From Anaerolineales bacterium (lineage in GTDB: Bacteria > Chloroflexota > Anaerolineae > Anaerolineales > Villigracilaceae): a stretch of DNA of 8,728 nucleotides. Location: NCBI GenBank assembly GCA_016789205.1, contig JAEURF010000058.1, positions 1 to 8,728 on the forward strand, given 5' to 3'. Positions 1 to 7,232 of this stretch are shown here, piece after piece. Position 1 is the stretch's first letter. Every line of letters starts with the position of its first letter. The notes under the pieces are model-generated. The model was not told the origin of the DNA. It ran no database searches and was given only the letters and a program-made list of their open reading frames with translations. Both the position numbers and the translations under genes were made by a program.

Positions 1-347
1 CCTGCGCCTGTACGTATCGCGGTCAACGTGCTTCCTTCTAACAAAGCAATTGCTCGCCCTGTATCTGTCTCAAGAACTAATACTGCCGCTTGAATGTATG
101 CAAGTCCGCGTGATGGGTTTTTGGGAAATAAAGAAACAATCTTCACAGCCAATGCTTCATCTGATTCGCTTTTCATGTAGGCAGGCATGAACAAACTAAT
201 GCCGTCATGATTCGGGATTGATAAATGTATCCGCTGGGGCACATCTGCTGACCCGTCTGATAAAGAGGCGTAGGCGACCTTCATGGCTTCAATCGCTTCT
301 TTCATCGGGAGGCTTGTTCTTACGTCTTTGGCATTGAGTATTAGCAT
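1..347 (-). CDS. Ornithine cyclodeaminase / mu-crystallin family protein, N-terminal part (3' end outside window)
   Basis: The first 115 residues of a cytosolic NAD(P)-dependent enzyme of the ornithine cyclodeaminase/mu-crystallin family are visible; the gene runs off the left edge. Members deaminate or reduce amino and imino acids (ornithine to proline, alanine dehydrogenase of the archaeal type, ketimine reductases), and the exact substrate cannot be told here. Diagnostic features are the N-terminal helix region, 'VPQRIHL' (residues 36-42), the 'AVKIVSLFP' strand with the family's conserved lysine (K69), 'GLAYIQA' (81-87), and the substrate-carboxylate motif 'STLTAIRTGA' (106-115), where the family arginine is R112. 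The ATG at 347 is preceded by AAGGA at 354-358 with a 6-nt spacer. It is divergent from the gene at 452. An amino-acid enzyme near an amino-acid importer is suggestive, but they are not in one operon. The Rossmann NAD domain should lie outside the window. Confidence 0.9.
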   Translation of the reverse strand, partial: MLILNAKDVRTSLPMKEAIEAMKVAYASLSDGSADVPQRIHLSIPNHDGISLFMPAYMKSESDEALAVKIVSLFPKNPSRGLAYIQAAVLVLETDTGRAIALLEGSTLTAIRTGA

Positions 348-370
348 GAGGCTTCCTTGTTTAACGTCCT

Positions 371-412
371 GCAGGTTTTATATCCCTGATAAGGATTTAT
401 AATTAAACCTGC
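371..412. promoter_or_regulatory. Inverted repeat (11-bp arms) in divergent intergenic region, operator candidate
   Basis: In the 104-bp gap between the divergent genes, GCAGGTTTTAT (371-381) is mirrored by ATTAAACCTGC (402-412). The outer 8 bp are a perfect inverted repeat and 10 of 11 positions match overall, with a 20-bp spacer. The right arm overlaps a TATAAT box for the plus-strand gene. The layout (arm centres about three helical turns apart, between divergent genes) fits binding by a dimeric or tetrameric regulator, but no regulator is identified. It could equally form an RNA stem. Confidence 0.4.
398..403 (+). promoter_or_regulatory. Possible -10 box (TATAAT) for the gene at 452
   Basis: A perfect TATAAT lies 48 nt upstream of the ATG at 452. 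The expected -35 position (about 375-380) reads GTTTTA and is a poor match, so the promoter would be weak or activator-dependent. A TATATT at 425-430 is an alternative, but it would start transcription almost at the ribosome-binding site. Confidence 0.35.
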
Positions 413-451
413 GAGATGGTTTGTTATATTTCTATTTTAATAGAGGATTGA

Positions 452-1528
452 ATGAAAAACAAAAATCAATTAATTGCTTTGGTGGTGACAGGAATTGTGT
501 TGCTTGGGGTGATTATTTTTTATCTCCGTTCAAATATTGCAAATGGGACAGTAGAACCAATTTTATCTGCTACTGGTACACCTACCAGTATTTGGGATGC
601 TTTACTTGAATCCACGCCGTATGCATATTTCACACCTTTGCCTGAGCCTGAAAAAAGCTTGCTAGACGGGATTTATACCAAATTAGACCCTTCTTGGCCC
701 CAGTGGTGGAAATGTTTGCGCTGTGCTGATTACCGCGTGGCGGGTGGTATTTGGAAACTACAATTTGAGCAAGGTGTGATGCGCATTTATTATGAAGTGA
801 CAGGATGGAGAAGTATTGCTTCTTATAAGGTCGAAGGAGACCGTTTGTATCTTTTTAATGACCCATATTGCCCGGAGAATACCGGCGAATATAAGTGGTC
901 TATCAAAAATGGTGAGTTGATTTTAGAAACCATAGATGACCCATGTTCATTTGATTTGCGTGAAAAAAATATCAGCAAGCAAGCTTGGCTTTCTTGCACC
1001 GACTTCGCTGATGCGCCTGGTTGTGAAGAGAAGCGAAATTATCAGGCAGATATCATTCCTGCAGATATTTCTGTGGACGTACAAATTTTCGGCGGAGATA
1101 GTCGCTTCTTTACTACACCACCAGATGTAATTGTCCATGCGAACACTGCAGATTTTTCGCCACCAGCCGGTGTTGAAATTTCTTATGCGCAAAATACGAT
1201 TGCGCAAGGGGTACATCGCATTTTGTGGTGGGATGATGCTGGCAGTTGGATTGAAGCAAAGATAGATGGTTCATTTGAAGCCATTGGTGTGCAGTTCCTT
1301 GGTGAGCAGACAATTGGTTGGGCAAGAGTTCTCTTTGATGGGGAAGAGGTTTGGCGTGGTAATACTTCAGCAATTTGGTCAAAGAGTGGCAGGCATGGCG
1401 GGTTTATAAATATCTCAGGCTTTGATGAAGGTGTACATGTGATTCGAGTTGAAGCTTTGGGGTTTGATTATCGCCCAGTGACAATCGCAAGTTTTGGGTT
1501 GAGTCGAGACGGAAACATACAGCCGTAA
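452..1528 (+). CDS. Membrane-anchored extracytoplasmic protein of unknown function, two beta-rich domains
   Basis: This 358-residue protein is one I cannot name. It has a signal anchor (hydrophobic residues about 7-25 after MKNKNQ) followed by a Pro/Thr/Ser-rich linker (about 38-68), so the rest should lie outside the membrane. A first domain (about 69-185) starts 'LLDGIYTKLDP', is rich in Trp and aromatics ('PQWWKCLRC', 'GGIWKLQFEQGVMRIYY') and resembles a small lipocalin-like or beta-barrel fold in its alternating strands. The second domain (about 205-352) reads like a jelly-roll, PA14-like or carbohydrate-binding module: 'WIEAKIDGSFEAIGVQF', 'ARVLFDGEEVWRG', 'GVHVIRVEALGFDYRPVTIASFGLS'. 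That resemblance is from pattern only. Six cysteines (88, 91, 140, 165, 182, 191) could form disulfides. The ATG is preceded by GAGG (443-446) with a 5-nt spacer. It is a single-gene unit ending at the shared terminator. A sensor or binding role at the cell surface is inference. Confidence 0.85.
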   Translation: MKNKNQLIALVVTGIVLLGVIIFYLRSNIANGTVEPILSATGTPTSIWDALLESTPYAYFTPLPEPEKSLLDGIYTKLDPSWPQWWKCLRCADYRVAGGIWKLQFEQGVMRIYYEVTGWRSIASYKVEGDRLYLFNDPYCPENTGEYKWSIKNGELILETIDDPCSFDLREKNISKQAWLSCTDFADAPGCEEKRNYQADIIPADISVDVQIFGGDSRFFTTPPDVIVHANTADFSPPAGVEISYAQNTIAQGVHRILWWDDAGSWIEAKIDGSFEAIGVQFLGEQTIGWARVLFDGEEVWRGNTSAIWSKSGRHGGFINISGFDEGVHVIRVEALGFDYRPVTIASFGLSRDGNIQP

Positions 1529-1531
1529 TTG

Positions 1532-1571
1532 AAAAATAAAACGCAGAGAAATTTCTCTGCGTTTTATTTTT
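1532..1571. terminator. Bidirectional intrinsic terminator, perfect 40-bp palindrome
   Basis: Two perfect 20-nt arms meet at 1551/1552. The core is ACGCAGAGAAA/TTTCTCTGCGT, and the flanks are A-rich on the left and T-rich on the right, so each strand reads stem then U-tract. It begins 3 nt after the stop of the plus-strand gene (1526-1528) and sits 8 nt beyond the livF stop (1580-1582). It should therefore terminate both convergent transcripts. Confidence 0.93.
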
Positions 1572-1579
1572 GCATTTTT

Positions 1580-2293
1580 TTATTCCATGCCCAAGTAGGC
1601 TTTTTGTACCGTCGGATTCTTTTTCAAGTTCTCGGCGCTATCGCTCAAAACGATTTGCCCGGTTTGAAGTACATAACCGCGACTGGCAATTCCTAATGCC
1701 ATTAAAGCGTTTTGTTCCACTAATAAGATGGTTGTGCCTTCTTTATTGATTTGTTGAATGATGTCAAAAATCAATTCGACCAATACAGGTGCAAGCCCCA
1801 TCGAAGGTTCATCTAAAAGTAAGATGCTTGGGTTAGACATGAGTGCGCGTCCCATGGCGAGCATTTGTTGTTCACCACCAGAAAGTGTTCCGGCTACTTG
1901 TGTACGGCGTTCTTTTAAGCGCGGAAAGGTGGTGAATGCGCGTTCCATGTTTTGTTGAATTTCTGTTTTGTCTGAACGGCTGTATGCACCCATTTCAAGA
2001 TTTTCGGTAACAGTGAGGCGGGCAAAAATGCCACGTCCTTCTGGAACCATACAAATGCCTTTGTACACAATTTCGTGGGCTTTGTATTTTGCAAGGTCTT
2101 CACCGCTTAGGGTGACTTTTCCTTCACGTGGTTTTAATAACCCAGAAATCGTTCGCAGGGTAGTGGTTTTGCCAGCGCCATTCGCTCCAATAAGCGTGAC
2201 GATTTCACCTTTTTCTATATTTAGTGAAACTCCCTTTAGCGCATGGATATTACCGTAATAGGTGTGTATATTATCAATGTTTAGTAAAGACAT
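1580..2293 (-). CDS. livF: Branched-chain amino acid ABC transporter ATP-binding protein LivF
   Basis: This 237-residue cytosolic ATPase subunit powers the Liv importer as partner of LivG. Visible motifs are Walker A GANGAGKTT (36-44), the LivF-type Q-loop region 'VPEGRGIFARLTV' (83-95), the signature LSGGEQQ (137-143), Walker B ILLLDEP (157-163), and 'LLVEQNA' (190-196), where most ABC ATPases carry the H-loop histidine; its absence is normal for LivF. The C-terminal 'VQKAYLGME' is also typical. The frame is open for 26 further codons upstream, to 2371, but that would overlap livG by 68 nt. The start at 2293 fits the family N-terminus ('MSLLNIDNIHTYYG'), leaves a 10-nt gap after livG and has AGG at 2299-2301. 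It is the last gene of the operon, followed by the terminator. The symbol rests on family and gene order; the transported substrate is not proven. Confidence 0.95.
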   Translation of the reverse strand: MSLLNIDNIHTYYGNIHALKGVSLNIEKGEIVTLIGANGAGKTTTLRTISGLLKPREGKVTLSGEDLAKYKAHEIVYKGICMVPEGRGIFARLTVTENLEMGAYSRSDKTEIQQNMERAFTTFPRLKERRTQVAGTLSGGEQQMLAMGRALMSNPSILLLDEPSMGLAPVLVELIFDIIQQINKEGTTILLVEQNALMALGIASRGYVLQTGQIVLSDSAENLKKNPTVQKAYLGME

Positions 2294-2303
2294 CTCTACC
2301 TGC

Positions 2304-3110
2304 CTACCCTGATTTATTTTCTGAAGTAGCCATGCCTTCAGTAGCGGCACCGCGACCAAGATACGCTTCAATCACACGTGGGTTGCTTTGGATTTCTTTT
2401 GGTCCGCCTTCGGCAATCTTTTCACCAAAATCCAAAACAGTGATTTGTTCGCTGATGCCCATCACAAGGCGCATGTCATGTTCAATCAACAGAATTGTGA
2501 TTCCTAAACTGTCGCGCAAATCTCGAATGAAGTGCATCATTTCGCCTGTTTCGTTGGGATTCATACCAGCAGTGGGTTCATCTAATAAGAGCAAAGCTGG
2601 CTTACTTGCGAGTGCACGGGCAATTTCCAATCTGCGTTGTGCGCCATAAGGAAGGTTACGGGCGATTTGGTCACCAGAACCTGCTAACCCAACAAAGCGT
2701 AATAATTTTATGGCTTCATCATGTGCGGCTTTTTCATCTTCATGATAGCGGCGCGTGCGAAGAACTGCATCTAGCCAGCCGGTTTTCAAATGCGGGTCAT
2801 AGCCAACCATGATGTTTTCAAGCGCAGTCAAGTTGGCAAACAAGCGAATATTTTGGTATGTGCGTGAGATGCCCATTTGAGTCACTTGGTCTGGACGTAA
2901 ACCGTCAATGCGGTTGCCTTTGAAGATGATTTCGCCAAATTCAGGTTTATAGAAGCCTGTGATGCAATTAAAGAAGGTTGTTTTGCCGGCACCGTTTGGT
3001 CCGATAACACTGGAGATTGAATTTTCAACAATCTCTATATTCAAACTATTAACTGCAGTGAGACCACCAAATTGTTTTGTGACGTTAAGTGCTGAAAGTA
3101 CAGAAGCCAT
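2304..3110 (-). CDS. livG: Branched-chain amino acid ABC transporter ATP-binding protein LivG
   Basis: This 268-residue ATPase pairs with LivF below the LivH/LivM pore. Motifs in order are Walker A GPNGAGKT (37-44), the Q-loop 'RTYQNIRLF' (83-91, Q86), the signature in its LivG form 'LPYGAQRRLEIARAL' (153-167), Walker B LLLLDEP followed by 'TAGMNP' (173-185), and the H-loop 'LLIEHDM' (H211). The family insertion between Q-loop and signature ('GYDPHLKTGWLDAVLRTRRY') is present. The C-terminal tail after 'EAYLG' is about 17 residues longer than minimal and looks unstructured. Its ATG shares one base with the livM stop (TAATG). A strong AGGAGG (3118-3123) lies inside the end of livM with 7-nt spacing, which suggests translational coupling. 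livF follows after 10 nt. Confidence 0.96.
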   Translation of the reverse strand: MASVLSALNVTKQFGGLTAVNSLNIEIVENSISSVIGPNGAGKTTFFNCITGFYKPEFGEIIFKGNRIDGLRPDQVTQMGISRTYQNIRLFANLTALENIMVGYDPHLKTGWLDAVLRTRRYHEDEKAAHDEAIKLLRFVGLAGSGDQIARNLPYGAQRRLEIARALASKPALLLLDEPTAGMNPNETGEMMHFIRDLRDSLGITILLIEHDMRLVMGISEQITVLDFGEKIAEGGPKEIQSNPRVIEAYLGRGAATEGMATSENKSG

Positions 3111-4804
3111 TACGCCGCCTCCTGTACTGGGGTTACATCTGGTGCGTCTTCATGAAATTCACGTTTATGGGTTTCTTCGGGCCAGAAGCCTTCTGGACGG
3201 ACTTGCATCATTACGACAAGTAAAGCACCATAAATCAAAAGGCGATATTCAGCAAATTCACGTAAGAGTTCAGGCATGCCTGCTAATAATAGCCCGCCGA
3301 TAAATACGCCGGGAATACTACCCATACCGCCAACAATTATCAAGGATAATACGTTGATTGAAATCAACAAGGCGAAACTGTGTGGATAAATTGTGCCGAG
3401 TTTGACCGCCAAAATTGTGCCACTTAACCCTGAGAATGCCGCGCCAGTTGCAAATGCTAACAATTTTGTCGCAACCAAGTTAATGCCCATAGCTTGTGCT
3501 ACATCTTCATCTTCGCGCATAGCTTTCCAAGACCTGCCAAGCCTTGAGTCGCGTAAACGTTGGCTGACAAACAAAGCCAGAATACAACCTGCCACAATCA
3601 GATAGTACAGCGTCTGCGGTTTGTTTAATAGCACACCCAAAAAATCTGGTGGTGGAATGTTTACGATACCTTGCGAGCCACCAATGTGCGGTTTTAGGAA
3701 GTCAGATAAAGCTAAAATACGGATGATTTCGCCAAAACCTAAAGTCACAATCGCGAGATAATCACCACGCATGTTTAACACAGGAATACCTAAAACAACC
3801 CCAGCCATGACACAGATAAAGATGGAAACCGGCAACGCCCACCAGAAATTCCACTCAAATGCTGTGCTCAATTGACCAGAAAGGCTGGTAAGCACGCCGA
3901 CTGTATAGGCACCAATTGCATAAAAGGCAACATACCCTAAATCGAGTAAGCCTGCAAAACCGACCACGATATTCAATCCAAGCCCCATCAGAATAAATAA
4001 GCCAGTTACGTTTACAACTTCGGTGAGGTATAGCCCAAGTACAACTGGAAGATAAAGCACAACTAGCAGAATCAAACCGTAACCAAGTATACGAAGCGAG
4101 CGTTGTCGGTTGGGGGGCATTTTGCTAACTTGTGCATTAATCTTTGGTGCATTTGTACCCCATAACAAATTGCCGCCGATGACAACACCGAAGACGACAA
4201 TTGCACCAATAATTGAAAGTCCGCTTTGTGTGCCTCTTCCGAACATCCAGCCAATTGCAGAATTTCCACTGCCAGTACTTGCTATCGTAACTTGAATAAT
4301 ATCTTCCATCAGACCGAGAAAGGCTACCATGCCTAACCCAAGTGAAATTGCTTTGCGGATTTTTGCAGGTAAGATGTAAAGCGCGCCTCCGAGTATGCCA
4401 AAAATTGTTGATATTACGATTAATGAAATCAACCCATTCGGGATTCCGTTTTCAAGCGTTAGGATTTTTAGTAAATTGGGTGAAGCATTAACAAGGATTT
4501 GACGTAAGTCCAAATTTTCAATTAGGAAAGCCAGCAAACTCATCACCAGTGAAAAAATAAAACCGGTGATTCCGCTTGCTACAAGGCTGAATGATTTTGA
4601 GGGTTGGTGTGATGCTGAAAAATATGCAGCAACTAGAACTGTTAACAAAAGCATCGTCCAGCCCATGCTAATTGCACCCGCGACAATGTCACGGTGGTCA
4701 AATGATTCGACCATGCCGACGAGTGCGATTAAAACGCCAATCAATCCGGCAATGCCGCCAAGTTGAATGGCTTTTTGCCAATTGAATCGATTTTGTGTTG
4801 ACAT
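3110..4804 (-). CDS. livM: Branched-chain amino acid ABC transporter permease LivM with extra N-terminal membrane region
   Basis: This inner-membrane permease forms the transport channel with LivH. The LivM core occupies about residues 236-540: 'NVTGLFILMGLGLNIVVGFA' (265-284), 'LDLGYVAFYAIGAYT' (287-301), 'RGDYLAIVTLGFGEI' (346-360), the ATPase-coupling loop 'GRSWKAMREDEDVAQAMG' (423-440) and 'LIIVGGMGSIPGVFIGG' (488-504). At 564 residues it is much longer than the usual 300-425. The excess is an N-terminal block of about 235 residues with roughly six predicted membrane segments (about 11-31, 41-61, 72-94, 123-145, 152-172, 196-216) that I do not recognise as part of the core. The ATG at 4804 has AAAGGAG (4811-4817) at 6-nt spacing, overlapping the livH stop. 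A hydrophilic tail follows residue 540. Confidence 0.94.
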   Translation of the reverse strand: MSTQNRFNWQKAIQLGGIAGLIGVLIALVGMVESFDHRDIVAGAISMGWTMLLLTVLVAAYFSASHQPSKSFSLVASGITGFIFSLVMSLLAFLIENLDLRQILVNASPNLLKILTLENGIPNGLISLIVISTIFGILGGALYILPAKIRKAISLGLGMVAFLGLMEDIIQVTIASTGSGNSAIGWMFGRGTQSGLSIIGAIVVFGVVIGGNLLWGTNAPKINAQVSKMPPNRQRSLRILGYGLILLVVLYLPVVLGLYLTEVVNVTGLFILMGLGLNIVVGFAGLLDLGYVAFYAIGAYTVGVLTSLSGQLSTAFEWNFWWALPVSIFICVMAGVVLGIPVLNMRGDYLAIVTLGFGEIIRILALSDFLKPHIGGSQGIVNIPPPDFLGVLLNKPQTLYYLIVAGCILALFVSQRLRDSRLGRSWKAMREDEDVAQAMGINLVATKLLAFATGAAFSGLSGTILAVKLGTIYPHSFALLISINVLSLIIVGGMGSIPGVFIGGLLLAGMPELLREFAEYRLLIYGALLVVMMQVRPEGFWPEETHKREFHEDAPDVTPVQEAA

Positions 4805-4815
4805 TGACGACTCCT

Positions 4816-5874
4816 TTAGGCTTTCGTTTTGCTTAACCGCTCGCCTAAAATGCCGGTTGGGCGGAAGATGAGAATCATAACGAGCATGGTAAATGCGATG
4901 ACGTCTTTAAGTTGATAGGGTGCAGGGATGCCAAGACCATCTAGGAAAAGGGTCGGTCCGAGTGATTCAAAAATCCCGAGGAAGAGCCCACCCAACATAG
5001 CACCGGGGGGATTTCCGATGCCGCCTAATACTGCGGCTGTGAAGGCTTTGAGTCCGGGGATGAAGCCCATGTAAAACGTCACGATGCGGAACATGAAGCA
5101 GTACAAGACTCCTGCCGCACCTGCGAGTGAAGCGCCGAGTACAAATGTGCGCACGATGATTTTGTCTACATCTATGCCCATGAGTGCGGCAACATTTTTG
5201 TCTTCAGAAACTGCACGCATGGCTTTGCCGGTTTTTGTATATTGAACGAAAAAGGCAAGTGAAGCCATCATCACTGCCGCGGCAATAATCACGACGAGTT
5301 GTATTTTTTGAATTTGGAAGTCACCAAATAGGGGGATGGCACCTCTGATGTAATCAATTTCTGGGTAGGCGCGGTTTTGTGTGCCAAATAAACCGCGAAA
5401 GGTATATTGTAAAAAGAAAGATGCACCAATGGCTGTGATGAGTGGCACAAGGCGGGGTGCACCTCGCAAAGGACGATATGCAATTCTTTCTAAAATAACA
5501 GCAAGAATTGCTGAAGTTGTCATTGCCGTAAGAAAAATAAGTACAATTCCAAGAAGTGGATTTTCTTGTAAAAAACCATTGCGTTGCATACTGGTTGCGA
5601 CAAAGTAGCCGAGGTATGCGCCACTCATAAAAATTTCACTGTGAGCAAAGTTAATCATACGCAGGATACCGTATACAAGTGTGTATCCAAGCGCAATAAG
5701 AGCATATACGCTTCCCTGCGCCAGCCCAAAAACAGCAAGGTCAAACCACTGCACAGTTGTATATTTGCCTTGTTGCAAAGTGAGGGTTGAACCAATAACA
5801 ATTAAGAGCAAAAGTGTGGCTCCGACTATCCACATGAATATATCAGTCCAACTGAATCGTTTTAATGATTGCAT
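4816..5874 (-). CDS. livH: Branched-chain amino acid ABC transporter permease LivH
   Basis: This 352-residue integral membrane permease is the partner of LivM. Family marks are 'GLAQGSVYALIALGYTLVYG' (50-69) followed by 'MINFAHSEIFMSGAY' (73-87), 'YRPLRGAPRLVPLITAIGAS' (133-152), the ATPase-coupling loop 'GKAMRAVSEDKNVAALMG' (216-233), and 'AFTAAVLGGIGNPPGAMLGG' (277-296). It is somewhat longer than the roughly 300-residue norm because of an extra N-terminal segment (hydrophobic about 15-32). The ATG at 5874 is preferred, with AAAGGA (5883-5888) at 8-nt spacing. A TTG at 5925 is in frame but lies in the arm/loop of the upstream hairpin. livM follows after 11 nt; livK is upstream across a 110-nt gap containing the hairpin. 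Confidence 0.95.
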   Translation of the reverse strand: MQSLKRFSWTDIFMWIVGATLLLLIVIGSTLTLQQGKYTTVQWFDLAVFGLAQGSVYALIALGYTLVYGILRMINFAHSEIFMSGAYLGYFVATSMQRNGFLQENPLLGIVLIFLTAMTTSAILAVILERIAYRPLRGAPRLVPLITAIGASFFLQYTFRGLFGTQNRAYPEIDYIRGAIPLFGDFQIQKIQLVVIIAAAVMMASLAFFVQYTKTGKAMRAVSEDKNVAALMGIDVDKIIVRTFVLGASLAGAAGVLYCFMFRIVTFYMGFIPGLKAFTAAVLGGIGNPPGAMLGGLFLGIFESLGPTLFLDGLGIPAPYQLKDVIAFTMLVMILIFRPTGILGERLSKTKA

Positions 5875-5899
5875 GTCTAAATTCCTTTGCAGGGATTTG

Positions 5900-5941
5900 A
5901 AATAGGTCGGGCGCGTGCCGGTCAACGCGCCCGACCTATTT
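5900..5941 (-). terminator. Strong hairpin between livK and livH (attenuator or mRNA-stabilising stem)
   Basis: AAATAGGTCGGGCGCGT (5900-5916) pairs perfectly with 5925-5941 (17 bp, GC-rich centre) around an 8-nt loop. In the operon transcript it lies 43 nt after the livK stop and ends 11 nt before the livH ribosome-binding site. The U-run after the stem is short (CCTATTTC), so full termination is unlikely. Partial termination, or protection of the livK mRNA 3' end after processing, would yield more binding protein than permease, as is common in binding-protein operons. The function is inferred from structure and position. Confidence 0.75.
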
Positions 5942-5984
5942 ATGAATGCCTATTTCTTACTACCGGCTTGGCATAGTTACTGAA

Positions 5985-7232
5985 TTACGGTTGCCAGAAA
6001 ACTGGTGGAGGCCAAGCGCCATCAACTTCAGCTTGGGAGAGTTTGAACACACCCAAAGCTTCGCCGGTGGCACAGTCACCATTGGCATCGCAGGTTAAGT
6101 TGCCGGTCAAACCAGCATAACCTTTAAGACCATAAAGTGCGTCACGCAGGGCTTGGCGAGGAATGTTAACAGTTCCATCTTCGCCAACGACTGCAACTTG
6201 TTCGATGGCATTCAACAACATGTTGGTGGCATCGTAAGCATGAGCATGGAAACCACTCGGAGGAACGCCACCGATTTGGTCAGCCCATTTTGCTAAGAAT
6301 TCGCCATAAGCAGAATTGTTGACATCAACATATGGACCGGAGAGGTACATACCAACAGCGGCGCTACCAGTGGTTTCTGGGAAGGTATCTGCAAAGAGAC
6401 CATCAGCACCCATAAGGATAGCATTTTCCAAACCAGAAATTTCTTTTGCTTTAGAAGCAACCAATGGACCTTCTGGTTCAAAGATTGGGAAGTAAATCAA
6501 TTCTGGGGCGCCAGCGGCGATTGTGGTCAACACAGGTCCCATATCAGTGTCACCGACGTTGATGGCTTCTTGAGCAGTAACTTCACCGCCCAATTCGCGG
6601 AACACATCAGCAAACACTTTTTGTAAGGATTCAGCGTATGGGCTACCATCATGAATGGTAGCGGCTTTGCGAACACCCAATTCATTGTAAGCAAATTCCG
6701 CTGCGATGCGACCTTGGAAGAGGTCATTGTGAGCAGTACGGAAGTAGCCTGGGTGGCTATCTGGGTGGTCTGGGTTGGTCAAATCAGGATTGGTGTTAGA
6801 AGGTGAAATCATCACCATGCCGGCTTGTGAAATCAACGGCATTGCGGCGCGGGCTTCGCCGGAGCAGTTCGTTCCGATGATACCAACAATGGTTGCATCA
6901 GCAGAAAGTTTGGTACCAGCGGCTTGACCACCCTCTGCACTACAGAGAGTATCTTCACCAGTTAACTCAATCGGGTGACCCAAGAGTTCGCCACCGCGGT
7001 CAGCAATAGCAATTTCAATTGCGCCTTTGCTGTCTTCACCGAGAGATGCGGTTGCGCCAGAGACTGTCAACGCATAAGCAATGTGAATTGGGTCGCCGGG
7101 GGCAACCGTCACACAACCAATGGCGTCGGTACATTCATAAGCGGCAGCAGCGGGGGCGCCACCACCACATGCGGCGAGTGCCATGCTGGCAATGACCAGC
7201 AACGAAAGTAAAGCGAGTAAACGCTTGTTCAT
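5985..7232 (-). CDS. livK: Branched-chain amino acid ABC transporter substrate-binding lipoprotein LivK
   Basis: This 415-residue lipoprotein captures the amino acid outside the membrane and delivers it to LivH/LivM. The signal peptide ends in lipobox LAAC (19-22), so C22 would be lipidated, followed by a short Gly/Ala-rich linker. The periplasmic-binding-protein type I fold (Peripla_BP_6) is recognisable from 'PIHIAYALTVSGATASLGED' (48-67), 'GIIGTNCSGEARAAMPLISQ' (117-136), 'MISPSNTNPDLTNP' (141-154), 'YFRTAHNDLFQGRIAAEF' (163-180) and 'HAHAYDATNMLLNAI' (329-343). Six further cysteines (34/40, 97/123, 381/387) could pair as three disulfides, and 'CDANGDC' (381-387) is a distinctive C-terminal turn. 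The ATG has GGAGGAG (7240-7246) at 7-nt spacing. It is the first gene of the operon, behind a promoter and a leader of about 180 nt. The ligand may be Leu/Ile/Val or another amino acid or amide; sequence alone does not decide. Confidence 0.95.
   Translation of the reverse strand: MNKRLLALLSLLVIASMALAACGGGAPAAAAYECTDAIGCVTVAPGDPIHIAYALTVSGATASLGEDSKGAIEIAIADRGGELLGHPIELTGEDTLCSAEGGQAAGTKLSADATIVGIIGTNCSGEARAAMPLISQAGMVMISPSNTNPDLTNPDHPDSHPGYFRTAHNDLFQGRIAAEFAYNELGVRKAATIHDGSPYAESLQKVFADVFRELGGEVTAQEAINVGDTDMGPVLTTIAAGAPELIYFPIFEPEGPLVASKAKEISGLENAILMGADGLFADTFPETTGSAAVGMYLSGPYVDVNNSAYGEFLAKWADQIGGVPPSGFHAHAYDATNMLLNAIEQVAVVGEDGTVNIPRQALRDALYGLKGYAGLTGNLTCDANGDCATGEALGVFKLSQAEVDGAWPPPVFWQP

Noticed and set aside
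1769..1786. LivF lacks the H-loop histidine ('VEQNA').
   Set aside because: This substitution is normal for LivF proteins, so it is not a defect.
2294..2371. Longer livF frame with 26 extra N-terminal residues.
   Set aside because: It would overlap livG by 68 nt, and the extra residues do not match the LivF family; the start at 2293 has the family N-terminus and a ribosome-binding site.
5875..5925. Longer livH frame from a TTG at 5925.
   Set aside because: The TTG lies in the 5900-5941 hairpin, while ATG 5874 has AAAGGA at a good distance.
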